A stretch of 64,000 nt of DNA from Polynucleobacter ibericus (GCF_018687955.1 NZ_CP061309.1:620001-684000); one strand, 5' to 3'; positions 38,666-48,764 are shown, counted from the stretch's first letter. Numbers and translations: made by a program. Notes: generated from the sequence alone by a model not told the origin.

Positions 38666-40030
38666 TTATAAATCTTTAGTTAAAACCATGGACTTACGAT
38701 CCCAGTTATAAATTTGTTTTCTTTCTTCAGGCAGATCATCAACGGATGCCCGTTTAAAGCCACGCTTTAAGAACCAGTGCTCAGTTCTCGTGGTGAGAAC
38801 AAATAATTTCTTGATGCCTTCTTGTTTAGCGCGCATTTCAACACGCTTAAGGAGACGTTCACCATCACCTGATCCTTGAACATCGGGATCTACTGCAAGG
38901 CAGGCTAGTTCACCGACGCCATTTGGGAATGGGAAGAGGGCAGCACAGCCGAAGAGAACGCGGTCATGCTCAATCACTGAGAAGCGCTGAATATCACGCT
39001 CAATCACATCTTGTCCACGCGCAGCCAAGATACCTTCTTCTTCTAGGGGCATAGTTAACTGCAAGATACCGCCAACGTCATCTTGATTCGCTTCGCGCAA
39101 ATTTTCAATATCGGAGGAGGCCAACATCATTCCAATACCATCATGGGTAAAGAGCTCTTCAAGGAGGGCGCCATCTTGATTACAAGGTAGGAAGTGCACT
39201 CGGCTTACGCCTGCCCGAATTGCTCTACCAGAAATATTGAGCAGGCTTTTCATGCCTAAATCCATCTCTTTATTTTGGGCTACGTATTCATGTAGCTGCG
39301 GCATGGAGAGTTCAGTAATGAAATCACCTTCAGCATCCTTTAGGCCAGCATAAGGACTCAAAAAGATTAGCTTATCTGCTTTAAGGGCGGCAGCGGTAGA
39401 AGCTGCTACATCCTCGTAAGCTAAGTTAAATGCTTGACCTGTAGGCGAGAAACCTAAAGGAGAGAGCAGTACGATCTTATTGCTATCTAAAGACTGCCTA
39501 ATAGAGCCGGAGTCCACTTTACGGACTAAACCGGTATGAACGTAATCAGTACCCTCGACAACGCCCACTGGCATTGCAGTAATAAAGTTACCGGAAATTA
39601 CGGAGATACGTGAACCCGCCATAGGGGTGTTGGGTAACCCTCTGCTAAACGCTGCTTCGATATCGAGACGCAATTCACCGGCGGCTTCTTTTACGCACTC
39701 AAGCGCAGCAGCATCGGTAATCCGATAGCTATGCAAGGCGCTCTTGCCGAACTTGCTCTTAATCTTACGTAGTGTCAGCTGCTCTTCAATCTGAGGGCGG
39801 ATACCATGAACCAAAACAATGCGCATCCCCATGGCATGCAGCATGGCGATATCCTCAATCAGGTTCTCAAGACCGATTTCTTGGACAAGTTCGCCCGCAA
39901 AAGCAATGACAAAGGTCTTCTCACGGAAGCTGTGGATGTAGGGCGCAACATCGCGCAACCACCCTACGAAAGGGAAGTTGGAGGTCGTTTCAGTGGCCAT
40001 TAAGGCCTGGTTAGGTGCATTTGTTGGCAT
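38666..40030 (-). CDS. argA: Amino-acid N-acetyltransferase (N-acetylglutamate synthase)
   Basis: First enzyme of arginine biosynthesis, acetylating glutamate with acetyl-CoA. The 454 residues have an amino-acid-kinase-like domain (about 20-310, [15 protein letters not shown] and IRPQIEEQL) that binds the arginine inhibitor. A GNAT acetyltransferase domain (about 320-450) follows, with [17 protein letters not shown] as the acetyl-CoA loop. Two starts are possible, 40030 and the ATG ten codons later at 40000; the first is kept here. It is divergent from hrpA with only 14 bases between start codons, so each promoter must lie in the other gene's 5' end. Confidence 0.95.
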   Translation of the reverse strand: MPTNAPNQALMATETTSNFPFVGWLRDVAPYIHSFREKTFVIAFAGELVQEIGLENLIEDIAMLHAMGMRIVLVHGIRPQIEEQLTLRKIKSKFGKSALHSYRITDAAALECVKEAAGELRLDIEAAFSRGLPNTPMAGSRISVISGNFITAMPVGVVEGTDYVHTGLVRKVDSGSIRQSLDSNKIVLLSPLGFSPTGQAFNLAYEDVAASTAAALKADKLIFLSPYAGLKDAEGDFITELSMPQLHEYVAQNKEMDLGMKSLLNISGRAIRAGVSRVHFLPCNQDGALLEELFTHDGIGMMLASSDIENLREANQDDVGGILQLTMPLEEEGILAARGQDVIERDIQRFSVIEHDRVLFGCAALFPFPNGVGELACLAVDPDVQGSGDGERLLKRVEMRAKQEGIKKLFVLTTRTEHWFLKRGFKRASVDDLPEERKQIYNWDRKSMVLTKDL

Positions 40031-40044
40031 AGTGAGAAAATTAT

Positions 40045-43000
40045 ATGGTGCAAGAGCCTATAAACCAACAAAAACCCAAAGCAATGCCAAAGCCTGTGCC
40101 TGCTTCCAACACCTCACGCCGGCTAGAAATTCGCTTTCCAGAGGAATTGCCGGTCTCGGGTCAGCGTCAGCTAATCAAGGATGCCCTGCAAAGCCATCAG
40201 GTAGTGATTGTTTGTGGTGAGACGGGTTCGGGTAAGACAACGCAGCTGCCGAAGATTTGCTTAGATCTTGGTCGCGGCACAATAAACGGCGGCAAGCTCA
40301 TTGGCCATACTCAGCCTCGCCGAATCGCAGCAACCGCCACAGCCAAGAGAATCGCCCAAGAGTTGGGCTCACCCATAGGTCAGGATGTGGGTTACCAAGT
40401 CCGCTTTGCAGATAAGACTAGCAATACGGCTTCCATTAAGTTGATGACGGACGGTATCTTGCTAGCCGAGACGCAGCGCGATCCCCAACTACGCGCCTAT
40501 GACACGCTCATCATCGATGAGGCTCATGAGCGTAGTCTGAACATTGATTTCTTATTGGGGTACTTGCGCCAATTACTTCCTAAGCGACCCGACCTCAAAC
40601 TCATCATTACTTCAGCAACCATTGATGCTCAGCGCTTCGCTGAACACTTTGCGCTTAATGGCAAAGTAGCTCCAGTGATTGAAGTTAGCGGTCGACTCTT
40701 TCCGGTGGAGCAGCGTTATGCTCCTCTCGAGCCAGATGCAAAGCCGGATGGTAAAAAAGAATCTAAGACCGCAAAAGAGATTCCAGACGCGGTGACTGAA
40801 GAGATTTCCAGCTTGTGGCGCGAGGGCGCATCTGGTGCTGGAGATGTTTTAGTGTTTTTGCCAGGTGAGCGAGAGATACGCGATTGTGCTGAAGCCTTGC
40901 GTAAGGACCATGTCTTGCAGCAGCGTTTTCATCCGGAGATTCTGAGTCTCTTTGCGCGCCAATCCGTTGCTGAGCAAGAGAGGGTCTTCAGTCCAGGCAA
41001 TGGGCGACGCATCATCTTGACAACCAACGTTGCAGAGACCTCATTAACTGTCCCCAATATTCGCTATGTCATCGATAGTGGCTTGGCGAGAGTCAAGCGC
41101 TATTCCTATCGCAATAAGGTAGAGCAACTACAGATTGAGTCCATCTCCCAGGCGGCTGCCAACCAAAGGGCGGGGCGCTGCGGTCGTATATCGGATGGCA
41201 TTTGTGTGCGCCTCTATAGCGAACAAGATTATCAAGGCCGCCCCAAGTTCACCGATCCTGAGATATTGCGCAGTTCTTTAGCTGCAGTGCTTCTACGGAT
41301 GAGCTCCTTGCGCTTGCCTAAGATTCAGCACTTTCCGTTTATTGATAAACCACTAGGAAGGGCAATCGCTGATGGCGTGCAACTTCTGGACGAGTTGGGC
41401 GCTATTGAATTTGATGAGTCAGACCCCGTTGATGCTAGGGAGAATGGCAAGGATGTCAATAACAGTTTCAAGCTGACTGCCACTGGCAGGCAATTGGCTG
41501 ACTTACCACTGGATCCCCGGATTGGCAGAATGCTCTTGGCTGCGAAAGAGCATAACGCCTTAAAAGAAGTCATCATTATTGCTTCGGCGTTGGCTACGCA
41601 GGATCCACGAGATCGCCCGATGGATCAGGCTGCTGCTGCTGATCAAGCGCATTTGCAGTTTGCGGATGAGCGCTCGGAGTTCCTTAGCTTCGTTAAATTG
41701 TGGAATTGGTATCAAGATGCTTTACAGCACAAGCACAGCAATCGTCAGCTAGAGAATCTGTGTAAAAGTAAATTTCTTTCGCCGCGTCGCTTGCGTGAGT
41801 GGCGTGATGTACATGGTCAACTGCACACAATGCTTGGTGAAAAGGGCTGGAAAGAAAATGGTTTACCTGCAACCTACGAGCAAGTTCACCTCTCTTTATT
41901 AACGGGCTTATTAGGTTATGTAGCCAAGAAAGAGGAGGATGAAAAAACTCAAGACCGCAACAGTAAGACAGGCGGTTACGTTGGGGCGCGCGGTATTCGC
42001 CCATTCATTTGGCCCGGCTCCACGATTGGTAAGAAGGCGGGCGCTTGGATTCTGGCAGGTGAACTGCAAGAAACCAATCGCATGTATGCCAGAACGATTG
42101 CCAAGATTGAACCTCAATGGGTAGAGCGAGTTGCAGCTCATCGGCTAATCAAATCGCTGAGTGATCCATTCTGGGATAACCGTCAGGGTGAGGTAATGGC
42201 TTTTGAGCGGGGTACTTTGTATGGCTTACCGATCTACCATGGACGCCGGGTGCGTTACGAGCCTCACAATCCCGAGGAAGCAAGAGAGTTATTTATAGGC
42301 CAGGCCTTAGTTCAAGAGGAAATGTTTGGTCGGATGGATACGCCAGCGTTGCAGCGCGAAACCGAAACCGATGCCAAGAAGAAATATCCCAATCTCTTTG
42401 GATTCTTCTGGCACAACCGTCGACTGATTAAAGAAATTGAAGCCCTTGAACATCGTTCACGTCGACCAGACGTATTAGTAGATGACGAATTATTATTTGC
42501 TTTTTATGAATCACGCATTCCAAAAGCGGTATGTAGTCGAGAAAGCCTGAAAGCATGGTTAGACAAAGACAAAGAGCTCGATAGTCAGCTTCGCTTAGAA
42601 AAAGCAGACCTCATGCGTCATGAGGCAGCTGGTATCACGGTTGATCGTTACCCAAAAACGATGTTGGTCGGCGGTGCACGGCTTAGTCTGACCTATCACT
42701 TTGAACCAGGTAGTCCTAAAGATGGTGTAACTCTGGTAGTGCCGCTGACTCAACTCAATCAAGTTGATGGGCGCCGTTGTGAATGGCTAGTACCTGGTAT
42801 GTGTGAAGAGAAGACGCTTCTGCTGCTGAAGTCATTGCCGCAGAAACTGCGACGTCACTGTGTTCCTCTGCCCGATTATGCAAAGTCTTTTCTAGAGCGC
42901 AAGTTAGAAGAAAAGCAATTTGGCGTGGGCGACTTCTTGGACAGTCTGATCAGTGATATCCGTAAAGAGCGCGGTCTTGAGATTAAGCGTACGGACTTTA

Positions 43001-44103
43001 GACCAGAAGCATTACCGCTACATTCTTCAATGAACTTTCGCTTGATTGATGAACATGGACGTCAGTTGGAAGTTGAGCGCAACTTAACGCGTTTACGTTC
43101 TGAATATGGACAGACTGCCCGTAATGCATTCCAGGCAATTGCTCAAGAGACGGCTCAAGTCGAGTTAGGTGTTGAGCCACCAGTAGGTGCATCAAAGCCT
43201 ATCGCCACTTCTGCAGATGCCACCCGAAAAGTTGAGCAGGGTGGTTATCGCTCCTGGGAATTCGGCGAGCTTCCTGAAACCTTAGAGATTCAAAAGGGCA
43301 ATAAAACCTTGTTTGGTTACCCAGCTCTAGTAGATCGGATTGATTATTGCGACCTTGAGGTATTTGATGATTTAGAGGAGGCGCGTAAGCAGCATGCCCT
43401 TGGATTGCGTCGCTTATTTGCACTGAGCAATAAAGATACGCTCAAAGCATTGCAAAAACAGTTGCCGGGTATTCGTGAGCTGGGTCTGTTATTTATTAAT
43501 GTGGGATCAGTAGATGGCTTGATAGATCAGATTCTCAATCTGGCGCTTGAGCGAGCATTTATGGGCGAAACACTCCCAGTCAATGCGGAGCAATTTACAG
43601 AACGGCTTCAGGCAGGTAAGCCTCGGTTAGCACTCATTGCCCAGGAAATCTCTCGCCATGCTCTAAATGCATTACAGGCTCATGCAGATTTGCAGAAAAA
43701 GACTGCTAGCGCAAAAGCGGTTTCACCTACCGCTTATGCTGATATCCAAACTCAAATACAAGGCTTGATTTTTCCGAAGTTTGTCGCTGAGATACCGTAT
43801 GCCCAGCTGGTACATGTACCTCGTTACTTAAAAGGGGTTGCCATGCGTATCGATAAATTGCGCTCTAACCCCAGCCGTGATGCGCAATGCCAAAAGGATT
43901 GGGAGTCGGTAGCCCGTCCATGGCAAAAGCTGATGCAGGGCAATAAGGGTGCTGCCTCCTATGCAATGGCTGAGGATCAGGCTTTAACAGATTTTCGGTG
44001 GCAGCTAGAAGAGCTCAGGGTCGCTTTATATGCCCAGGAGCTTAAAACCCCAACCCCAATGTCCTTAAAGCGTCTTGAAAAGGTATTGGCAAGCTTGCGC
44101 TAA
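40045..44103 (+). CDS. hrpA: ATP-dependent RNA helicase HrpA
   Basis: A 1352-residue DEAH-box helicase of the HrpA family, implicated in rescue of stalled ribosomes and mRNA processing. The core (about 35-470) has Walker A GETGSGKTTQ, the box DEAH in IIDEAHERSLNIDF, SAT and the motif VI QRAGRCGRI. HA2 and OB-fold regions follow (about 480-760), then the large DUF3418 C-terminal domain characteristic of HrpA. Length is close to E. coli HrpA (1300). The ATG at 40045 precedes a non-conserved Pro/Lys/Gln-rich leader of about 30 residues. Confidence 0.96.
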   Translation: MVQEPINQQKPKAMPKPVPASNTSRRLEIRFPEELPVSGQRQLIKDALQSHQVVIVCGETGSGKTTQLPKICLDLGRGTINGGKLIGHTQPRRIAATATAKRIAQELGSPIGQDVGYQVRFADKTSNTASIKLMTDGILLAETQRDPQLRAYDTLIIDEAHERSLNIDFLLGYLRQLLPKRPDLKLIITSATIDAQRFAEHFALNGKVAPVIEVSGRLFPVEQRYAPLEPDAKPDGKKESKTAKEIPDAVTEEISSLWREGASGAGDVLVFLPGEREIRDCAEALRKDHVLQQRFHPEILSLFARQSVAEQERVFSPGNGRRIILTTNVAETSLTVPNIRYVIDSGLARVKRYSYRNKVEQLQIESISQAAANQRAGRCGRISDGICVRLYSEQDYQGRPKFTDPEILRSSLAAVLLRMSSLRLPKIQHFPFIDKPLGRAIADGVQLLDELGAIEFDESDPVDARENGKDVNNSFKLTATGRQLADLPLDPRIGRMLLAAKEHNALKEVIIIASALATQDPRDRPMDQAAAADQAHLQFADERSEFLSFVKLWNWYQDALQHKHSNRQLENLCKSKFLSPRRLREWRDVHGQLHTMLGEKGWKENGLPATYEQVHLSLLTGLLGYVAKKEEDEKTQDRNSKTGGYVGARGIRPFIWPGSTIGKKAGAWILAGELQETNRMYARTIAKIEPQWVERVAAHRLIKSLSDPFWDNRQGEVMAFERGTLYGLPIYHGRRVRYEPHNPEEARELFIGQALVQEEMFGRMDTPALQRETETDAKKKYPNLFGFFWHNRRLIKEIEALEHRSRRPDVLVDDELLFAFYESRIPKAVCSRESLKAWLDKDKELDSQLRLEKADLMRHEAAGITVDRYPKTMLVGGARLSLTYHFEPGSPKDGVTLVVPLTQLNQVDGRRCEWLVPGMCEEKTLLLLKSLPQKLRRHCVPLPDYAKSFLERKLEEKQFGVGDFLDSLISDIRKERGLEIKRTDFRPEALPLHSSMNFRLIDEHGRQLEVERNLTRLRSEYGQTARNAFQAIAQETAQVELGVEPPVGASKPIATSADATRKVEQGGYRSWEFGELPETLEIQKGNKTLFGYPALVDRIDYCDLEVFDDLEEARKQHALGLRRLFALSNKDTLKALQKQLPGIRELGLLFINVGSVDGLIDQILNLALERAFMGETLPVNAEQFTERLQAGKPRLALIAQEISRHALNALQAHADLQKKTASAKAVSPTAYADIQTQIQGLIFPKFVAEIPYAQLVHVPRYLKGVAMRIDKLRSNPSRDAQCQKDWESVARPWQKLMQGNKGAASYAMAEDQALTDFRWQLEELRVALYAQELKTPTPMSLKRLEKVLASLR

Positions 44104-44173
44104 ATCAATTGAAGACCAAATCCATTGGGACGCAGAGGTCATTTTGGCCCCTCCAATTGCTTACAATGGAGAT

Positions 44174-45220
44174 ATGTACAAATTTATCAAGATTAGAGGT
44201 TTTCGCATACTTGCGACCTCCGCATTATTTACGCTACTTTTTGCCAATCCAAATGCGTTTGCGCAAACTGCTAGCCCAGCATCGTCAGTAGCGCCAGCAA
44301 ATACTGCAAATCAGCCTAAGCTAGCAGTCGTCCTGAATTCAGGTGAGGCAACAGTTAGCTTAATTGATATGCCTACTCGTCAAGTGATTAAAACGATTCC
44401 TGTTGGCAAAGAGCCGCATCACTTGATGATCACGCCCGATCAAAAAACATTGCTGATTGCCAATGCAGCTGGTAATGATGTTGCGTTGATGAATCCCACG
44501 ACTGGTGAGTTAACCGGCAGAATTCCCAATATCATCGACCCCTATCAAATTGGTTACTCGCCAAACAATAAATGGTTCGTGGCAAACGGTAATCGTTTAG
44601 ATCGTGTTGATATTTATGCTGCGGATGGTGCCAATCTCAAATTAGCGAAGACAGTGAAGTTGGCAAAGACGCCAAGTCATATCGCTTTTACTGCAGATAG
44701 CAAAATTGCCTTCATTACTTTGCAAGATTCGAATGAGCTCGCAGCGATTGACCTCGAAACCCAAAACGTATTGTGGGTGATGCCAACAGGTAAAGTGCCC
44801 GCTGGTTTGTGGATGACGCCTGGCGATCAGTATTTGTTGGTGGGTATTACTGGCGAAGATAACGTACAAGTTATTGATTGGAAGAATCGTAAAGAAGTGA
44901 AGCGTATTTCAACTGGTAAGGGTGCCCATAACTTCCGTCCTTTGGGCGACAAAAAGCATGTCTTTGTCAGCAATCGGATCGCTTCCACAATTAGTTTGAT
45001 CAATATGCAAACCCTCGAGAAGGTTGGTGATATCACTGGGCTTCCAGCTGGACCGGATGATATGGAAATCACTCCTGACGGTAAAACCCTTTGGGTAACC
45101 CTTCGCTTCTCTAAAAAAGTAGGAGTGATTGATATCCCAACGATGAAATTAGTAACCGTTATTCCTGTTGGAAAATCTCCGCATGGTGTCTTCTTTGCCC
45201 CAAGGGCTGGATGGGAATAA
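44174..45220 (+). CDS. Exported YVTN-type beta-propeller protein
   Basis: About 348 residues. The ATG at 44174 is chosen because a GGAG site precedes it and a signal peptide begins there (MYKFIKIRGFRILATSALF, cleavage near NAFAQ). The upstream frame from 44075 lies inside hrpA and has no signal. The mature part has repeated blades of the YVTN/cytochrome-D1-like propeller kind: AVVLNSGEATVSLIDM, VIKTIPVGKEPHHLMITPD, TGKVPAGLWMTPGD and VTVIPVGKSPHGVFF. Such proteins are periplasmic and of varied or unknown role, some associated with PQQ-dependent oxidation. No dehydrogenase is adjacent. Confidence 0.85.
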   Translation: MYKFIKIRGFRILATSALFTLLFANPNAFAQTASPASSVAPANTANQPKLAVVLNSGEATVSLIDMPTRQVIKTIPVGKEPHHLMITPDQKTLLIANAAGNDVALMNPTTGELTGRIPNIIDPYQIGYSPNNKWFVANGNRLDRVDIYAADGANLKLAKTVKLAKTPSHIAFTADSKIAFITLQDSNELAAIDLETQNVLWVMPTGKVPAGLWMTPGDQYLLVGITGEDNVQVIDWKNRKEVKRISTGKGAHNFRPLGDKKHVFVSNRIASTISLINMQTLEKVGDITGLPAGPDDMEITPDGKTLWVTLRFSKKVGVIDIPTMKLVTVIPVGKSPHGVFFAPRAGWE

Positions 45221-45229
45221 GTACAAGTG

Positions 45230-46006
45230 ATGATTCATAAAGTATTCATCCGTTTAGCAGCCGCGCTCACGCTCGGCTGTTTTTCATTGGGCGCTATTGC
45301 TCAAGCAGAATGCAGCAAGAAGATTTACCTAACCTTTGATACGGGCAATATGTCTGTAGCTGAAAAGGTGGCGGAGATTCTTAAGCGACAAAATGTAAAG
45401 GCTACTTTTTTTCTCGCTAATGAAAAAACTTTTCGCGGTGACTTTTCTTTAGATGATTCTTGGAAGAGCTATTGGCAAGAGCGCGTGAAAGAAGGTCATC
45501 ACTTTGGCAGTCATACTTACGACCATACCTACTTTGTGAAAGATGGTCCCAAAGGAGCAGTGTTTGAGAGACCCCAATTTGGTCCTAAAGCTGGCATGAC
45601 AGTTCTGTATAACGAAGCGGAGATGTGCCGAGAAATTCGTAAGGTGGATGTGCGTTTCCAGGAGCTCACCGAGAGCCCCCTACAAAAGATTTGGCGTGCG
45701 CCGGGTGGTAAAACGTCTCCTGCCTTGATTCGTATGGGCGATATGTGCGGCTACCAGCATATTGGCTGGGCTCCTGCTGGATTCTTAGGGGATGAATTGG
45801 ATTCTGGAAAGCATCCGAATGCCCATCTTTTAGAAAAAGCCAGCAGAGAGCTGAAGGATGGCGATATCACCATGGCTCATTTAGGCATTTGGTCTAGAAA
45901 AGATCCCTGGGCGCCCGCCGTTTTAGAGCAACTCATTGTCAATCTGAAGGGGCGCGGATTCTGCTTTGGGCTGCTGCCCAAAAATTCCGTAAATCCGTCA
46001 AAATAA
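45230..46006 (+). CDS. Exported polysaccharide deacetylase family protein
   Basis: A 258-residue NodB-homology protein with a signal peptide (MIHKVFIRLAAALTLGCF to about AIAQA). The first motif reads TFDTGN, keeping the catalytic-base Asp but replacing the second, metal-binding Asp with Thr. The metal-binding His pair is present in GSHTYDH, and the later IWRAPGGK motif is present. PdaA-type peptidoglycan deacetylases also have a changed TFD-x-G motif, so activity on peptidoglycan or another N-acetyl glycan is possible. The ATG at 45230 is preferred to the GTG one codon upstream. It is followed after 3 bases by the hydroxylase-like gene. Confidence 0.83.
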   Translation: MIHKVFIRLAAALTLGCFSLGAIAQAECSKKIYLTFDTGNMSVAEKVAEILKRQNVKATFFLANEKTFRGDFSLDDSWKSYWQERVKEGHHFGSHTYDHTYFVKDGPKGAVFERPQFGPKAGMTVLYNEAEMCREIRKVDVRFQELTESPLQKIWRAPGGKTSPALIRMGDMCGYQHIGWAPAGFLGDELDSGKHPNAHLLEKASRELKDGDITMAHLGIWSRKDPWAPAVLEQLIVNLKGRGFCFGLLPKNSVNPSK

Positions 46007-46009
46007 GAC

Positions 46010-46981
46010 ATGGATTTCAGCACCATCACCTCCAATATCTCAGGCGCCTATGCCAGCGTACAGGAATTCATTTTTTCCAATCTGCTAGCTCCAGTTTTAT
46101 ATCAATTCGATTTAATGGCTTGGGCTGAGGATGTATATGACGGTATTGATTGGTTTTTATTTGGCTGCATTCAAATTTTCTTAATCATTGTTGTATTACG
46201 CACTTGGGAGCGTTTGGCTCCGGCAGAGACGCAAGAACCATTTGCTAAAGCCAGTAGGGCGGATGTGTTCTACACTTTGTTTCATCGTCTGGGGATTTTT
46301 CACGGACTTGTATTTATTGCCTTGTCTGGATTCTTTTTTGAAATCGACTCGATCCTGCATGATTTTCGCTTTGATCGATTAAACGTTGAGTCTTGGTGGC
46401 CAGGGGTTAGTTCAATCCCGGTGGTGAGCTTTTTCATCTATCTCGTGTTATTAGATTTCGTAGAGTATCTCTATCATCGTGCCTCGCATGTGTTTAATTG
46501 GTGGTGGCAGCTGCACGCCTTGCACCACAGTCAAACGGTGATGACGGCATGGTCTGATGATCGTAATCACGTTCTTGATGACATCATGCATGCAACCTTT
46601 ATGGCCTTCTTTGCTCTTTTATTTGGGGTATCGCCAGGCCAGTTCATCGCGCTCATTGCTGTTAGCCAATTGATTCAAAGCTGGCAGCATGCCAATATTA
46701 AAATTCACTTGGGTCTAGCCAAATACTTGCTAGTTTCTCCCATGTTTCATCGCATGCATCATGCAGTGGGTTATGGCCATGAAGCGAAAGGCAAGCCTGG
46801 TGTTCTAGGTGGTTGTAATTTTGGTGTTCTGTTTCCATGGTGGGACATGCTTTTCAGAACTTCCATCTTCCCTAAAGAGGTCTACCCTACGGGGGTAAGA
46901 GGTTTATCTGTTTCACCAAATATCCTCGCGCATCAATGGCAAGGTCTCGTTCATGCCGTAAAGGAATTGAAACCCAAGTAG
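46010..46981 (+). CDS. Sterol desaturase / fatty acid hydroxylase superfamily membrane protein
   Basis: A 323-residue integral membrane di-iron protein. Hydrophobic helices lie at about 48-66, 92-112 and 140-160, with a further hydrophobic hairpin at about 198-222. The histidine box HRASHVFNWWWQLHALHHS (HxxxH then HxxHH) and the later MFHRMHHAVGYGHE form the iron-binding clusters. The superfamily hydroxylates or desaturates lipids; the substrate here is unknown, with hopanoid, sterol-like or fatty-acid lipids possible. Located after an exported deacetylase and before a membrane protein with few bases between, so the three may form an envelope-related operon. Confidence 0.87.
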   Translation: MDFSTITSNISGAYASVQEFIFSNLLAPVLYQFDLMAWAEDVYDGIDWFLFGCIQIFLIIVVLRTWERLAPAETQEPFAKASRADVFYTLFHRLGIFHGLVFIALSGFFFEIDSILHDFRFDRLNVESWWPGVSSIPVVSFFIYLVLLDFVEYLYHRASHVFNWWWQLHALHHSQTVMTAWSDDRNHVLDDIMHATFMAFFALLFGVSPGQFIALIAVSQLIQSWQHANIKIHLGLAKYLLVSPMFHRMHHAVGYGHEAKGKPGVLGGCNFGVLFPWWDMLFRTSIFPKEVYPTGVRGLSVSPNILAHQWQGLVHAVKELKPK

Positions 46982-47010
46982 GTCTTAATCCATTGGGTAA
47001 TAGGAGTTGT

Positions 47011-47880
47011 ATGGTTGGGTTGCAGCAGGTATTTAAATCTTTTGGCATGGCCTTAGCTGGAACCATGCATCCGCGTATGTTGTGGCTAAGCTTGCGCCCA
47101 TTTCTGATTGTCTCGGTTCTATGGGGTGTGTTGATTTGGCTTATGTGGGCACCAGCGCTTGAAGCCTTAAGCATCTTTCTAACCACCTCAATCTTTACTA
47201 GCTGGATTCAGGAGGGCTTAATTTGGGCTGGCTTTGAAAATGCCAGAGCATGGATTGCGCCACTATTTTTTGTGATGCTGATTATTCCCCTCATCACAAT
47301 TAGTTTGCTTGTATTCATCGCTTTTTCAACTGTGCCTGCAATTGTCAGAATCGCCTCTAGACAATCCCAATTTCAGGGCTTGGAGAGTAAGCGGGGCGGC
47401 AGCTTCTTTGGCAGTCTGATTTATTCCTTGTGGTCAGCTCTGATTTGTTTAGTGTTGGTAATGTTGACCTTGCCTGTGTGGTGGGTTCCGCCCTTGGTAG
47501 CGGTATTGCCACCATTACTGTGGGGTTGGTTAACAATGCGCTTGATGTCGTATGACGTGCTCGCTAAGCATGCTAGCGCCGAAGAGCGTGATCTGCTCAT
47601 TCAAAAATACCGTTGGCCTTTACTCTGCATGGGAATTGCATCCGGGATGTTGGGTGCAGTGCCAACATTCTTTTGGGCTACCTCTGCGTTGGCTTTGGTG
47701 CTTTTCCCCATTGTGAGCTTTGTAGCGCTTTGGATTTATTCTCTGATTTTTGTGTTTGCTGCTTTATGGTTTAGCTACTTCTTATTGGATGCACTTAAGC
47801 AGTTAAGAGAAGAAGAGTTAGATAAGGTACTCACAGTGCAATCGCGTGTTGTTGATATTGAACTTCCGCATCATAGTTAA
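47011..47880 (+). CDS. EI24/CysZ-like multi-spanning membrane protein
   Basis: About 289 residues with six or more hydrophobic helices (for example FLIVSVLWGVLIWLMWAP, PLFFVMLIIPLITISLLVF and WSALICLVLVMLTLPVWWV). It resembles the EI24 domain family, whose bacterial members include the sulfate transporter CysZ. The ATG at 47011 is chosen because AGGAG lies just upstream; an in-frame ATG at 46936 lies inside the previous gene and adds only a basic, non-conserved leader. The role is unknown; transport or envelope function is inferred only from its family. Confidence 0.8.
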   Translation: MVGLQQVFKSFGMALAGTMHPRMLWLSLRPFLIVSVLWGVLIWLMWAPALEALSIFLTTSIFTSWIQEGLIWAGFENARAWIAPLFFVMLIIPLITISLLVFIAFSTVPAIVRIASRQSQFQGLESKRGGSFFGSLIYSLWSALICLVLVMLTLPVWWVPPLVAVLPPLLWGWLTMRLMSYDVLAKHASAEERDLLIQKYRWPLLCMGIASGMLGAVPTFFWATSALALVLFPIVSFVALWIYSLIFVFAALWFSYFLLDALKQLREEELDKVLTVQSRVVDIELPHHS

Positions 47881-47896
47881 TACAAGGGCCAATGAG

Positions 47897-48760
47897 ATGG
47901 TTGATGCAATCAAAAAAGTTGAAATAGACGAGTCAAAAGAAACTCAAGCGGCGCAACGTCGTTTCGGTTTAATCGTGATTGGAGACGAGATTCTGTCAGG
48001 GCGTCGTCAAGATAAACATATGAGTAAGCTTATTGAGTTGCTCAATGAGCGCGGTCTTAGTTTGGCTTGGGCCAAATATGTTGCAGATGATCCTGAACAA
48101 ATTACCGCTACCCTAAAAGAAAGTTTTGCGAGTGGGGATGTGGTGTTTAGTACTGGCGGTATTGGTGCGACACCAGATGATCACACGCGTCAATGTGCGG
48201 CGCTTGCCTTGGGCACTAAAACAGAATTGCACCCCACTGCACAAGAGTTGATTGCAGGACGCATTCAGTCCATGGCAGAAGGCGATCCCATTAAGGCGGA
48301 CTTAAACACCCCGGAGAATCAACATCGCTTCAAGATGGGTGAGTTTCCGATTGGGAGCGACATCATCCCTAATCCGTATAACCAAATTCCAGGCTTTCGG
48401 ATTCGGGAGCATCACTTTGTCCCAGGATTTCCGGTGATGGCTGCGCCCATGATGGCATGGTGTTTGGATACCTATTACAAGGATCTTTTCCATCAAGAAA
48501 ACTGGGCAGAGCAGAGTTTTATTGTGCCCAAGGGCATTGAATCCACCCTAACGCCTTTGATGGAGCGTATCGAGGCCAGTTTTCCAGGGGTTAAGGTTTT
48601 TAGTCTGCCATCCGTAGGTGATCCCTCAAGGGGCGGCGTCTACTCCCAGCGTCATATTGAATTGGGCATTAAAGGCAATGCCAACCTGCTGGAAAGCGCT
48701 TGGATTGCCTTGAGAACAGGCACCCAAGAGCTGGGCTACGAAATCCACGATATCAGCTAA
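47897..48760 (+). CDS. Molybdopterin-binding (CinA N-terminal-like) protein
   Basis: A 287-residue protein with a MoCF-type domain: FGLIVIGDEILSGRRQDKH at residues 23-41, FSTGGIGATPDDHTRQ for the GG-binding loop, and FPVMAAPMM further on. Related to the N-terminal (COG1058) domain of CinA but without the C-terminal nicotinamide-nucleotide deamidase domain, so it is a stand-alone form. The precise ligand and reaction are not established for such proteins. The ATG at 47897 gives the first start after the EI24-like gene (16 bases). Confidence 0.85.
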   Translation: MVDAIKKVEIDESKETQAAQRRFGLIVIGDEILSGRRQDKHMSKLIELLNERGLSLAWAKYVADDPEQITATLKESFASGDVVFSTGGIGATPDDHTRQCAALALGTKTELHPTAQELIAGRIQSMAEGDPIKADLNTPENQHRFKMGEFPIGSDIIPNPYNQIPGFRIREHHFVPGFPVMAAPMMAWCLDTYYKDLFHQENWAEQSFIVPKGIESTLTPLMERIEASFPGVKVFSLPSVGDPSRGGVYSQRHIELGIKGNANLLESAWIALRTGTQELGYEIHDIS

Positions 48761-48764
48761 GTCT

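Noticed and set aside
44075-44173. Earlier in-frame start for the beta-propeller protein
   Set aside because: It would start inside hrpA and bury the signal peptide; the ATG at 44174 has GGAG and a proper signal sequence.
46936-47010. Earlier in-frame ATG for the EI24-like protein
   Set aside because: It lies inside the hydroxylase gene and adds a basic leader with no family similarity, whereas AGGAG directly precedes the ATG at 47011.
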